DNA of 64,000 nucleotides from JAWPMT01 sp965229785. Lineage in GTDB: Bacteria; Bacteroidota; Bacteroidia; Cytophagales; Cyclobacteriaceae. The position numbers were made by a program, and so were the translations under genes. The stretch is from assembly GCA_965229785.1 (NCBI GenBank), contig CBDDJS010000001.1, positions 1,302,001 through 1,366,000 of the forward strand, read 5' to 3'. Positions 1 through 7,623 of this stretch are shown here, piece by piece. Numbering within the stretch: position 1 is the first letter of the stretch; each line of letters begins with the position of its first letter. A model generated the notes under the pieces. That model was not told the DNA's origin. It made no database searches and was given only the letters and a program-made list of their open reading frames with translations.

Positions 1-163
1 TCAGTTATTACTCTCGTATAAAGTAAACCCGCAATCCGTCGTTTTCCTGGGATACATTGATAATCATGCCGGATTAAATGATGAATTTGAAGAAAGGCAG
101 GTGGCTCTTACTCAGCTCAATCAAACCCTGTTCTTCAAGGTTGGATATGCCTGGAGACCCTGA
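1..163 (+). CDS. C-terminal end of a DUF5916-type outer-membrane protein (partial)
   Basis: The frame starting at position 2 is open from the left edge to a TGA at 161-163 and gives 53 residues. Its end (FSYK/LGYxDN-like pattern, then LTQLNQTLFFKVGYAWRP) resembles the last beta-strands of DUF5916 proteins. The full-length homologue at 54140-56377 ends in a comparable way (a VYTDNYF motif, then a final aromatic strand). In this family an N-terminal CBM9-like domain precedes a C-terminal barrel-like region. Only the last strands are present, so the assignment rests on a short motif. The antisense frame over the same bases is taken to be a shadow. Confidence 0.6.
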   Translation, partial: QLLLSYKVNPQSVVFLGYIDNHAGLNDEFEERQVALTQLNQTLFFKVGYAWRP

Positions 164-236
164 TTTAAAGGTGAACCAGTTTTTGACGTGCCTTTTTATG
201 TCATTCAAAAGCATTTGAGATGGGCCGGGAGAAAGG

Positions 237-884
237 CTACCCCTCAATCTGATCAATAACTTGTTCCAGTTTTGCGGCATCCCGAAATTTAATTTTTGAC
301 ATGTCGAACTTCGCGGGCCGAGTAGTTTCATAAGCATAGATCGGAATGCCCGAACGCATCAGATTGTCGTACCATTTTTGATCCCAGTGATCTTGCTGCC
401 AAAGACTTCCATTGATGATGGAAGTTGAAGCAATGAGTTCTTTTGATCCGTAGGTCCACCAAAAGGCTACTTCCTGACCTGCCTCCAGTCCGATCAAATG
501 GATTTTTTGTTTGGCTTTTCCATGCGTTTTTCGAACATGTTTCAAAAGGTCATTGAATGCATGGTGGATAGGGTGAGTTCCCCAACTGTCTTTCCCCAGA
601 GGAACCTTTGGAACGATCACAATAGATTCGTCCAGATCAATGCCAGCCAATTGATCCATGGTTTTTTCCCAGGCGTTGTGACTTTTATGTGTTTCACACA
701 ACAGGGCAACGATTTTATAAGTTTTTGAACGATCGAAATTATCCGGAAGTAACAAACTGTATTCAAAGCGAATGCCATTAAAGGCTTTGAACTGTTGGGT
801 TTCGTGCTTTTCGGGAGATTCACAGGCTTGTAGCGTATTGACTGTCCAGAATAGCAAGGTATAAAGAGCGATGATCCGTTTCAT
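237..884 (-). CDS. Alpha/beta-hydrolase-like lipoprotein lacking the nucleophile serine
   Basis: The start is placed at 884 because it gives a clean export signal: MKR, a hydrophobic stretch, then LQAC, which could serve as a lipobox. An ATG at 903-905 would add seven polar residues. The mature part looks like a small alpha/beta hydrolase (esterase/dienelactone-hydrolase type): a VALLCET beta-strand segment, SIVIVPKVP, and IHLIGLEAGQE at the nucleophile elbow. The canonical elbow is GxSxG; here it reads G-L-E-A-G, so the catalytic Ser is replaced by Glu (residue 134 from this start). The protein may therefore be non-catalytic or only distantly related. It is probably anchored in an envelope membrane. 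It stands alone, convergent with the DUF5916 tail. Confidence 0.65.
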   Translation of the reverse strand: MKRIIALYTLLFWTVNTLQACESPEKHETQQFKAFNGIRFEYSLLLPDNFDRSKTYKIVALLCETHKSHNAWEKTMDQLAGIDLDESIVIVPKVPLGKDSWGTHPIHHAFNDLLKHVRKTHGKAKQKIHLIGLEAGQEVAFWWTYGSKELIASTSIINGSLWQQDHWDQKWYDNLMRSGIPIYAYETTRPAKFDMSKIKFRDAAKLEQVIDQIEG

Positions 885-1077
885 GTGTTTTTGACTTTGA
901 TTCAAAGGTGATGGGATCAGTAAAGAAGTGAAAAAGGTAAGTGACTAACTGTTGGGAAAAGGATGAACCGAATCAGTTTCAATAGATTAAGCTGTGGGAT
1001 TGACTGAGAGGTTTTACAGCTCCATTTTATTAAGTGAAAAATAATGGTTTATATATATTGCCTTCAATAATTATACA

Positions 1078-2595
1078 ATGGGAAAATATCGAATATTCAT
1101 TTCAAGTGTATTGCATGAATTCAAAGAAGAGAGAAGGCTTCTATCTGAATACATCAATCAAGATCCGCTATTAGGCAATTATTATATTCCGGTAAAATTT
1201 GAGGATTTCCCAGCGATGACACTATCCGCTAATGAGGCTTATTTGAAGGGAGTGAAAGAAGCTGATATCTATTTGGGAATGCTTGGTGTAGAATATGGTA
1301 ATACGGATTTGGAAGGAGTTTCCCATACAGAACGCGAGTACGATTGCGCTTTTCAACACGGGAAAGAACGTTGGATTTTTATCAAGGGAAGTAGAGCGCA
1401 GTTAAGACCAGATGAGCAGGAAATTTTTATTGCTAAGACGGAAGATGACGTAACCCGTAATAGCTTCAATAACATGGCAGATTTAGAAAAGAAAGTTTTT
1501 GCTGCCTGTGTCAATCATTTGAGAAAAGAAGATTTAATCCAGGATTTACCATTTGATTCAGATGCGAATAAGGACGCCAGAATGGGAGATATCGATGAAG
1601 CGAAGGTTCAGGCTTTTATCAAAGAGGCTCGGGCAAAAAGAGGTTTCCCACTACGGGAGGGAGAATCTACAGACAAAGTTTTAACGCATCTAGGTCTTTA
1701 CCAGGGGGCTTTCCTGGTCAATAGTGCGTTACTTCTTTTCGGTAAGGATCCTCAAAAGTTTTACCCACAAGCAGTAGTTAAATGTGCCAAATATCCAGGA
1801 GTGGAAAAATTGAGGCCCATGGAGGACCACAAGGTGTTTGGAGGTGATGTCTTTGAACAGGTTAACAAGTCCGTCAATTTCGTCTTATCTTATTTAAAAT
1901 CTTCCGTTGGGAGGAGGGAAGAAAGCGTTCAGGCACCCTTACATTATGAAATTCCGAATGAAGTGGTTAGAGAAGCCATTGTTAATGCTGTAGCGCACCG
2001 TAATTATAACAGCTCGGGATCAATTCATGTAGATATCTATTCAGACAGACTTGAAATTACTAACCCTGGTGGGTTAGCCAAAGAATTGACCATTCCCATG
2101 TTATTTGAAAATCATGGATCCTATCCAGTCAATGGTAAACTGGCGGATCGTATGAGGGAAAACGGATACATCGAAACCTTTGGTACCGGGATTTTGCAAA
2201 TGCTGCAAACACTTCGTCAGTTTAATTTGGAAGATCCTGAATTTAAGCTGCATGAGGGGTTTAAGGTTATATTATGGAGACCGAATAAGAAGCGATCAAG
2301 CACCGATCAAGCACCGATCAAGTACCGATCAAGTACCGCACAAGTACCGCAAAAGCACCGATCAAGTGAGATCATTCAGGTAATTCAGGTAATTGTAGGG
2401 GAAATGAAAAGCTCAGAGATCATGTCTGCCGTAGGCATGAAGCATCAGAAGACTTTTAGAGATAATTATCTTAATCCTTGTATTGATGCCGGGTTGATTG
2501 AAATGACTCATCCGGATCATCAAAAACATCCCAAGCAGCGTTATTTCCTGTCTACGGAAGGGTTGGAATTAAAAGAAGAACTTAATAAAAATTAA
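1078..2595 (+). CDS. DUF4062 - GHKL ATPase - winged-helix regulator/effector-like protein
   Basis: 505 residues in three parts. Residues 3-90 (YRIFISSVLHEFKEER...) are a DUF4062 domain, a TIR/nucleoside-processing-like fold common in bacterial conflict proteins. Residues about 230-400 match the ATPase half of COG2865-type regulators: EAIVNAVAHRNY (about 299-310) as the N-box, DRLEITNPGGL (about 324-334) as the G1 box and ETFGTGI (about 366) as a glycine-rich lid. After a repetitive linker (about 406-430), residues 435-505 form a winged-helix domain like those at the end of Fic/AlbA_2-family regulators. The usual N-terminal AlbA_2 domain is replaced by DUF4062. It is monocistronic and bounded by hairpins. 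The function is unknown; nucleotide-dependent regulation or defence is inference. The linker is coded by an 11-bp repeat (separate entry). Confidence 0.75.
   Translation: MGKYRIFISSVLHEFKEERRLLSEYINQDPLLGNYYIPVKFEDFPAMTLSANEAYLKGVKEADIYLGMLGVEYGNTDLEGVSHTEREYDCAFQHGKERWIFIKGSRAQLRPDEQEIFIAKTEDDVTRNSFNNMADLEKKVFAACVNHLRKEDLIQDLPFDSDANKDARMGDIDEAKVQAFIKEARAKRGFPLREGESTDKVLTHLGLYQGAFLVNSALLLFGKDPQKFYPQAVVKCAKYPGVEKLRPMEDHKVFGGDVFEQVNKSVNFVLSYLKSSVGRREESVQAPLHYEIPNEVVREAIVNAVAHRNYNSSGSIHVDIYSDRLEITNPGGLAKELTIPMLFENHGSYPVNGKLADRMRENGYIETFGTGILQMLQTLRQFNLEDPEFKLHEGFKVILWRPNKKRSSTDQAPIKYRSSTAQVPQKHRSSEIIQVIQVIVGEMKSSEIMSAVGMKHQKTFRDNYLNPCIDAGLIEMTHPDHQKHPKQRYFLSTEGLELKEELNKN
2293..2369 (+). repeat. 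Seven tandem 11-bp units inside the DUF4062 gene
   Basis: Seven contiguous 11-bp units, consensus CGATCAAGYAC, run without spacing errors from 2293 to 2369. Units 1-2 are cgatcaagcac, units 3-4 cgatcaagtac, and units 5-7 are slightly diverged. Eleven is not a multiple of three, so each gain or loss of a unit shifts the downstream frame. Loss of one unit reads into TGA at 2367-2369; gain of one reads into TAA at 2381-2383. Either change removes the C-terminal winged helix. In frame, the repeat encodes the linker between the ATPase and the DNA-binding domain. Confidence 0.9.
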
Positions 2596-2612
2596 TATCA
2601 CTCAATGCGACA

Positions 2613-2647
2613 GGTCCATGGAATTCTGAAACAGAGATCCATGGACC
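2613..2647. terminator. Perfect 10-bp stem hairpin after the DUF4062 gene
   Basis: GGTCCATGGA at 2613-2622 and TCCATGGACC at 2638-2647 are perfect inverted repeats with a 15-nt loop. The site lies 18 nt past the stop of the + strand gene, between convergent genes. No T-run follows, so it could be a factor-assisted terminator or a transcript-end stabiliser. Confidence 0.45.
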
Positions 2648-2685
2648 ATGAACTTATAGTAATGCATGAGATCGTCAAATGATCA

Positions 2686-2708
2686 GGCATATGATATTAG
2701 CATATGCC
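2686..2708. terminator. Second hairpin between convergent genes
   Basis: GGCATATG at 2686-2693 and CATATGCC at 2701-2708 form a perfect 8-bp stem with a 7-nt loop. It lies 13 nt past the end of the minus-strand permease gene and is likely its 3' end structure. It has no clear T-tract. Confidence 0.4.
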
Positions 2709-2721
2709 AACTCGATAAGTG

Positions 2722-5106
2722 CTACTCATATCTCAAAACCTCTGAAGGATTCATATTCGCGGTTTTCCACGTTTGGCTCCCTACCACCAGGGCACCTAAC
2801 AAAACGATGATCGCTACGCCAAATAAGATCACCCCGACCGTCAGGCTGACGCTATAGGCGATAGCATCCAACCACAGATTGTTCACAAAGTAGGTGAGGG
2901 GTATGCTAAAGACAATGGCAATCAATAACAGCTTCAGAAATTTTCGGGAAAGCACGTAGATCAATTGCCCATTAGTGGACCCCAATACTTTGCGGATAGA
3001 CACTTCTTTCATACGAACCTGCATCGCATAAACGACCATTCCCATCAATCCCAATGCAGCAATGATCAATGCCAAAATAGAAATGAACGTTACGATTTTG
3101 GAGAGGTCTCCAAAAATAAGTTCAGCGAAAAAGGCGATTTCCTCATTCATGACCTGATAATCGATCTGTAGTTCAGGGTTTACAGTGGACCAGGCCTTTT
3201 CAATGTCGTTGAGTGCCGCTGAGAAGTTAGTGGCATTGACTCTGACCTGAAGAATACTTAATCTTTCTGGGTCATGATACAACATCAAAGGTCTGATGGA
3301 TGAAAACATGGTTTCATGATGATAATCTTCTACCACGCCCACAATGAGTGTATTTATCGAGTCACCACTCAAAATACGCTGCCCGACTGCATCCCGTGGA
3401 AATTCAAATTGAAGGGCTTTAGCCGCGGATTCATTGATGACTACTTTGTTTGCTTCCTGCCCATCAACTAAACCCGTACCGGCAATCAGTTCCAGGCCCA
3501 TATTGTCGATATACGCATGATCCACAGACATGCGATTGAAGGTATATTGTTCATCGTTGAAAGTGATATCATCCGTAGAGCTGGTTCCGGTGGCAGGGAC
3601 AAAATTGGCCAGTGAACTACTGATCAGATTGGGATACTTTTCAATTTCATTTTGTAACAATTGGGGGTCAGCACCATTCAGTCGGACCACAACGATGTTC
3701 TCAGCGTCAAAACCATAGTCTGTCTGGATCATGTAGTTCATTTGATTGTAGACCAATTTCACGGTGATGATCAGGAACAAGGACAGGGCAAATTGAGAAA
3801 CGATCAAGAAGTTCCGCATGCCCATTTTCGAAAATACTTTCACTCCGGCCAGACTCTTTAAAGCTTCCATTGCTCGAACAGAAGAATGGAAAAAGGAAGG
3901 AACGATACCTGCTGCCAATCCTACGAAAATTGAGAAACCGAAACACAGGACATAAACTTCCAGAGATTGACTTAGGTCCCAGTCAAGTAACTGACTGAAA
4001 TTAAGTTCAAGGAAAATAGGCTTAATGAATGATAAAACACCCAAAGAGAAAACAAAGGCAAATACAGAAATCAATACGGATTCTGCCAGGAATTGCGTGA
4101 TGATCTGTAATCGGGAAGCACCGAACACTTTGCGAACACCTACCTCTCTTGCCCGATTGAGTGAACGAGCCAGGGATAAGTTAGTGTAATTGAAACAAGC
4201 AGATAAGATGATGACCAGGGCCATTCCTGCCAGGAAGTACACAAAAAGCATAGGGATTCCTGGTCCGATGGCATTGCCAACCATAGGGCCCGGATTAATA
4301 TCAGTGATTTTTTGCAAATAGAAAGACGGGGCATCATTTTCCAGATCTTCATATTGTTTGGCGCTCACATCCGCTAAATAGCTTTCTATCTCTGATTTAT
4401 CCGTTCCTGGTGCTAACTGAACATAGTTCCACGAGTTCCAACGATTATTCCAGTTGTCTTTCATTTCGTCTTTTACATCCAGTTTTACCAGAGCTTCGTA
4501 ACTGGCCATTGAGGCCAGCGCGTCAAATTTGATATGTGTTTTCCCCTCGATGGGTTTCATCACACCAGTTACCTGATAGGTGCCCAGTTCACCGACCTTT
4601 ATCGTTTCGCCGAGTACTTCTGTTTTCCCAAACAATTTCAAGGCAGTTTCATGTGTGAGAACCACCTGGTAAGGTTCATTTAATGCCTGGTTTGCGTTTC
4701 CTTCTGCCAGTTCATATTGAAATACTTTGAGTGCTTCCGGGTCCGCAAAAAATCCTGAAACAGGAATATTCACGTCTTGCATGATATTGATCCAGTTGTT
4801 ACCAAACCCTCGGATGAATCGGGCGTACTCCAACACGTGACTATGCTCTTCCTTCATTTTGGGCCCAAGTGGAAGTGGCGTTGTGGCCATACCTTTAATG
4901 ATAGGCTCATCAAATCGCTCGATGTTTACCTGATAAATTTGGTCGTGATCCGTATTGAAACGATCATAGCTAAACTGATCAGCCAGCAGCATGATAATGA
5001 CCATGCACACCGACAGACTGAAGGACAAACCAAATATGTTGATTGCCGAAAATAACTTTTGTTTAAAAATGGCTCGAAGCCCGGTTTTTAGGTAGTTGAA
5101 TAACAT
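2722..5106 (-). CDS. FtsX/MacB-like permease without ATPase (first copy)
   Basis: 794 residues from the ATG at 5106. This start is chosen because MLFNYLKTGLRAIFKQK is the usual beginning of this family; the open frame further upstream is low in coding character. It is an inner-membrane protein with TM1 (about 18-45), a large periplasmic MacB-PCD-like domain, a three-helix FtsX core with coupling motif EVGVRKVFGAS, a second periplasmic domain, and a second FtsX core with EVSIRKVLGST. It ends NPSEVLRYE, as is typical. Two FtsX domains in one chain and no neighbouring ATPase fit the 'orphan permease' group common in Cytophagales. It lacks the cytoplasmic N-terminal prefix and the PadR partner of the two related cassettes at 23.6 and 48 kb. 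The substrate is unknown. Confidence 0.88.
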   Translation of the reverse strand: MLFNYLKTGLRAIFKQKLFSAINIFGLSFSLSVCMVIIMLLADQFSYDRFNTDHDQIYQVNIERFDEPIIKGMATTPLPLGPKMKEEHSHVLEYARFIRGFGNNWINIMQDVNIPVSGFFADPEALKVFQYELAEGNANQALNEPYQVVLTHETALKLFGKTEVLGETIKVGELGTYQVTGVMKPIEGKTHIKFDALASMASYEALVKLDVKDEMKDNWNNRWNSWNYVQLAPGTDKSEIESYLADVSAKQYEDLENDAPSFYLQKITDINPGPMVGNAIGPGIPMLFVYFLAGMALVIILSACFNYTNLSLARSLNRAREVGVRKVFGASRLQIITQFLAESVLISVFAFVFSLGVLSFIKPIFLELNFSQLLDWDLSQSLEVYVLCFGFSIFVGLAAGIVPSFFHSSVRAMEALKSLAGVKVFSKMGMRNFLIVSQFALSLFLIITVKLVYNQMNYMIQTDYGFDAENIVVVRLNGADPQLLQNEIEKYPNLISSSLANFVPATGTSSTDDITFNDEQYTFNRMSVDHAYIDNMGLELIAGTGLVDGQEANKVVINESAAKALQFEFPRDAVGQRILSGDSINTLIVGVVEDYHHETMFSSIRPLMLYHDPERLSILQVRVNATNFSAALNDIEKAWSTVNPELQIDYQVMNEEIAFFAELIFGDLSKIVTFISILALIIAALGLMGMVVYAMQVRMKEVSIRKVLGSTNGQLIYVLSRKFLKLLLIAIVFSIPLTYFVNNLWLDAIAYSVSLTVGVILFGVAIIVLLGALVVGSQTWKTANMNPSEVLRYE

Positions 5107-5274
5107 GTTGTTGACCTTTTTTGTGATGAGAGCCCTTAATTCGCCTAAAGGTTGCCGGGTAACCAAAAAAAATGGAAAGGATAGGGTGTTTCCATAGAGC
5201 ATACTATTTCGGAAGGGCCCGTCGTTATTCGTTCGATACACAATGTCGTGTTGACCGTCAACAACAGGAATAAG

Positions 5275-6147
5275 ATGAAGTATTTGTTTTTATGCCTTTG
5301 CATGTCAGGCTTTCTCGCACATGCTGGTGATCCTCTCATTAAAGCCTATGAACGATTTGCTAAAAAGATGTCAGGCTATGAGTATGTTACCAATGACCTT
5401 GATCCAAAGGCCTCTTTTTTGATGTCAACCAGTGAGATCACCAATCTCGATTATCTTGAATTTCTGTTCGAAACCAGAAAAAAGGATGGCATGAAAGCCT
5501 ATCAGGAAATGCTTCCGGATTCGTCGCTTTGGAGAGCATTTCCTGGTTTCGGAGAAATTTTGGAAATCACCTATCATGATCATCCCGCTTATCATAGTTA
5601 TCCTGTTGTGAATATTTCCTATGAACAGGCGAGTAAGTATTGTCGATGGCTTCAGGAGGTACTCAATCAGAATAAACTGGCCACGGGGTATAAGGTCGAG
5701 GTGAAATTGCCCTCGGTTGAAGAATGGACCTACGCGGCAACCAATGGAGGACATGAAGGGAACAAACTTCCTTGGTCAGGTCGGGATTTAGAGCATGAAG
5801 GGGAGAAACGTGCCTTTTTCAATAGCATCAGTCAGTATGATATTATAAAAGATGATGAAGGGGAATTGAAGATCCTTGACAATTCTTTTTACTATCCATA
5901 CCCGGAACGTTATGGGGTTTTTCTTGGGGATGTACACTACCTGGAAACGGGTTTTTGGAACCTTTCGCATATGGCTGGTAACGCTGCAGAATTCGTGGAA
6001 GAAAAAGGGGTGACCAAGGGAGGGAGTTGGCGCGACCCTGCGCATTACTTGTTAAACCATGTATCGCAGACTTACGAAGGGTCTGGTGCTTCTATTTCCA
6101 ATAGTTTCAGGGTATTGGTAAAGCTAATCCCGGAAGAAGTGAATTGA
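5275..6147 (+). CDS. Secreted formylglycine-generating-enzyme-like (FGE-sulfatase domain) protein
   Basis: 290 residues from the ATG at 5275, preferred because MKYLFLCLCMSGFLAHA is a good signal peptide with an AHA cleavage site. The mature protein has the hallmarks of the FGE/SUMF1 fold: a target-recognition opening (TSEITNLDYLEFL), YPVVNISYEQASKYCRWL, the core motif VKLPSVEEWTYAA, then GNAAEFVEEKG and GGSWRD near the end. In Bacteroidota most such exported proteins (including the gliding lipoproteins GldJ and GldK) are structural or have other roles rather than true sulfatase activators. No lipobox is seen. It diverges from the permease at 2722-5106 across about 170 bp that must hold both promoters. 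The role is unknown. Confidence 0.8.
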   Translation: MKYLFLCLCMSGFLAHAGDPLIKAYERFAKKMSGYEYVTNDLDPKASFLMSTSEITNLDYLEFLFETRKKDGMKAYQEMLPDSSLWRAFPGFGEILEITYHDHPAYHSYPVVNISYEQASKYCRWLQEVLNQNKLATGYKVEVKLPSVEEWTYAATNGGHEGNKLPWSGRDLEHEGEKRAFFNSISQYDIIKDDEGELKILDNSFYYPYPERYGVFLGDVHYLETGFWNLSHMAGNAAEFVEEKGVTKGGSWRDPAHYLLNHVSQTYEGSGASISNSFRVLVKLIPEEVN

Positions 6148-6193
6148 TAAAGTACTGAATTGTAGCTTAGGTCTGAGATTTCGAAGCATTTGA

Positions 6194-6409
6194 CTATTCT
6201 TCAGCATCATAGAGCGCCTTGATCTTCTCACGATCTTCTTCGGGAATGGAAATATCTCCCATCAATTGCCAGGCTTTTTGTCTTGAATTGATGTCATATT
6301 TTTCAATCACACTGTTTTCCTTTTCACGCTTACGCATACGTCTGCCGACGATCAGAAGTGTGATTTGCAAAGCAAGAGCGGCACCAACGATTACAAAGAT
6401 TAAAGTCAT
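6194..6409 (-). CDS. Small single-span membrane protein, unknown function
   Basis: 71 residues: one N-terminal transmembrane helix (IFVIVGAALALQITLLIVG), a positively charged stop-transfer segment (RRMRKREKE), then a polar cytoplasmic tail with IPEEDREKIKALYDAEE. The arrangement (N-out helix, basic stretch, acidic amphipathic tail) and the placement between two unrelated genes support a real gene rather than a shadow. I do not recognise a family. Confidence 0.55.
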   Translation of the reverse strand: MTLIFVIVGAALALQITLLIVGRRMRKREKENSVIEKYDINSRQKAWQLMGDISIPEEDREKIKALYDAEE

Positions 6410-6610
6410 AGTTCAATGATACGGTAACTTTGGTCAAAAGGTATGATTTTAAGATAATAACGATCATTGCAATGGATACATCATCCCTGAAACTGGCAAA
6501 TTCCCTTGGATAGTGGATCAGATGCTAACCTTTAGATGGCATTTGTATATTTAAAAACCTTTCCTTCACCGAATTCGAAACCATCTTAACCTTTATCGGG
6601 TTTTTTACAC

Positions 6611-7513
6611 GTGTTAAAGATCGCCTGGGCTCCAATTTACAACCATCCGCTACCTGAGGGTCATCGTTTTCCGATGGAGAAATATGAGTTACTGCCAAAG
6701 CAATTGGTACATGAAGGAATTGTGGAAGATACTGCCTTTTTCTCTCCTAGAAAGCTGGAAGTATTCGAAATTCTCAAAGTGCATGACCCTTCCTATTGGG
6801 ACAAACTCCAGCATCTGAAGCTGACCCGACCCGAAGAACGACGAAGCGGTTTCCCGATTTCACATCAATTGGTTGAAAGAGAAGTAACCATCAATGGGGG
6901 GACCCTGCAATGTGCGGATTATGCGTTGGAATACGGAGCAGCCATGAACGTGGCGGGTGGAACGCATCATGCTTATGCTGATCGTGCTGAAGGGTTCTGC
7001 CTCTTGAACGACATAGCGATCGCAGCGAGGCATTTGATTGATAACCGACAAGCCCGACAAGTGTTGGTAGTGGACCTTGATGTGCACCAGGGCAATGGAA
7101 CCGCAAAGATATTCCAGGAGGATGCCCGGGTGTTTACTTTCAGTATGCATGGTGCACACAACTATCCGATGAAAAAAGAGCGATCCGACTTAGATATTCC
7201 TTTACCCGACGGTTTAGAAGATGATGAATACCTGAGCTTGTTGCGTAAAGCGATAAATGACCTAATGAATCGGGTAAAGCCAGATTTTATCTTTTACCAG
7301 TCAGGTGTGGACATTCTCGCTACCGATAAATTGGGACGTTTGGGATTGACGATTCAAGGGTGTGCAGAACGAGACCATATTGTTTTTGAAAAGGCACATA
7401 CGGCTGGCCTCCCCATAGTCGCTGCAATGGGCGGAGGATACTCGAAAGACATTAAGGTTATTCTTGAAGCACATGCGAATACCTACAGGGCAGCTGTGCA
7501 AACCTACTTCTAG
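6611..7513 (+). CDS. Histone-deacetylase-family (AcuC/AphA-like) amidohydrolase
   Basis: 300 residues from a GTG at 6611; the family start (xLKIAWAPIYNHPLPEGHRFPM) is intact, so GTG is preferred over the later ATG. The arginase/deacetylase fold motifs are present in order: GGTHHAYADRAEGFCLLND (about 116-134) with the His-His active-site pair, VVDLDVHQGNGTA (about 152-164) with the Asp/His zinc ligands, GVDILATDKLGRLGLT (about 232-247) with the third ligand Asp, and MGGGYS (about 274). These proteins deacetylate acetylated lysine, polyamines or small amides; the true substrate is not visible. It is a cytoplasmic, single-gene unit followed by a terminator-like hairpin. Confidence 0.88.
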   Translation: MLKIAWAPIYNHPLPEGHRFPMEKYELLPKQLVHEGIVEDTAFFSPRKLEVFEILKVHDPSYWDKLQHLKLTRPEERRSGFPISHQLVEREVTINGGTLQCADYALEYGAAMNVAGGTHHAYADRAEGFCLLNDIAIAARHLIDNRQARQVLVVDLDVHQGNGTAKIFQEDARVFTFSMHGAHNYPMKKERSDLDIPLPDGLEDDEYLSLLRKAINDLMNRVKPDFIFYQSGVDILATDKLGRLGLTIQGCAERDHIVFEKAHTAGLPIVAAMGGGYSKDIKVILEAHANTYRAAVQTYF

Positions 7514-7521
7514 CTTTTATT

Positions 7522-7543
7522 AAAACTGACAAAAATCAGTTTT
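7522..7543 (+). terminator. A/T-rich hairpin after the deacetylase gene
   Basis: AAAACTGA (7522-7529) and TCAGTTTT (7536-7543) form a perfect 8-bp stem with loop caaaaa, 8 nt past the stop. The stem itself ends in a T-run and begins in an A-run, typical of intrinsic (possibly bidirectional) terminators. Confidence 0.6.
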
Positions 7544-7623
7544 GACGTTGACAACCAGCATCGTAAAAATTGATGGCGCATTTGATTTTTGAGGAGTCGA
7601 TTCCATGAATCTAATCCAATGAA

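Noticed and set aside
74..337. Minus-strand 87-codon frame at the left edge
   Set aside because: It is antisense to the clearly coding DUF5916 tail at 1-163 and overlaps the hydrolase gene; taken as a shadow.
2293..2369. Possible CRISPR-like array
   Set aside because: Units are contiguous 11-mers with no spacers and lie within a coding frame.
2180..2383. Plus-strand frame overlapping the repeat in the DUF4062 gene
   Set aside because: It is the out-of-frame reading of the 11-bp repeat; it is used only to locate the stop reached after slippage.
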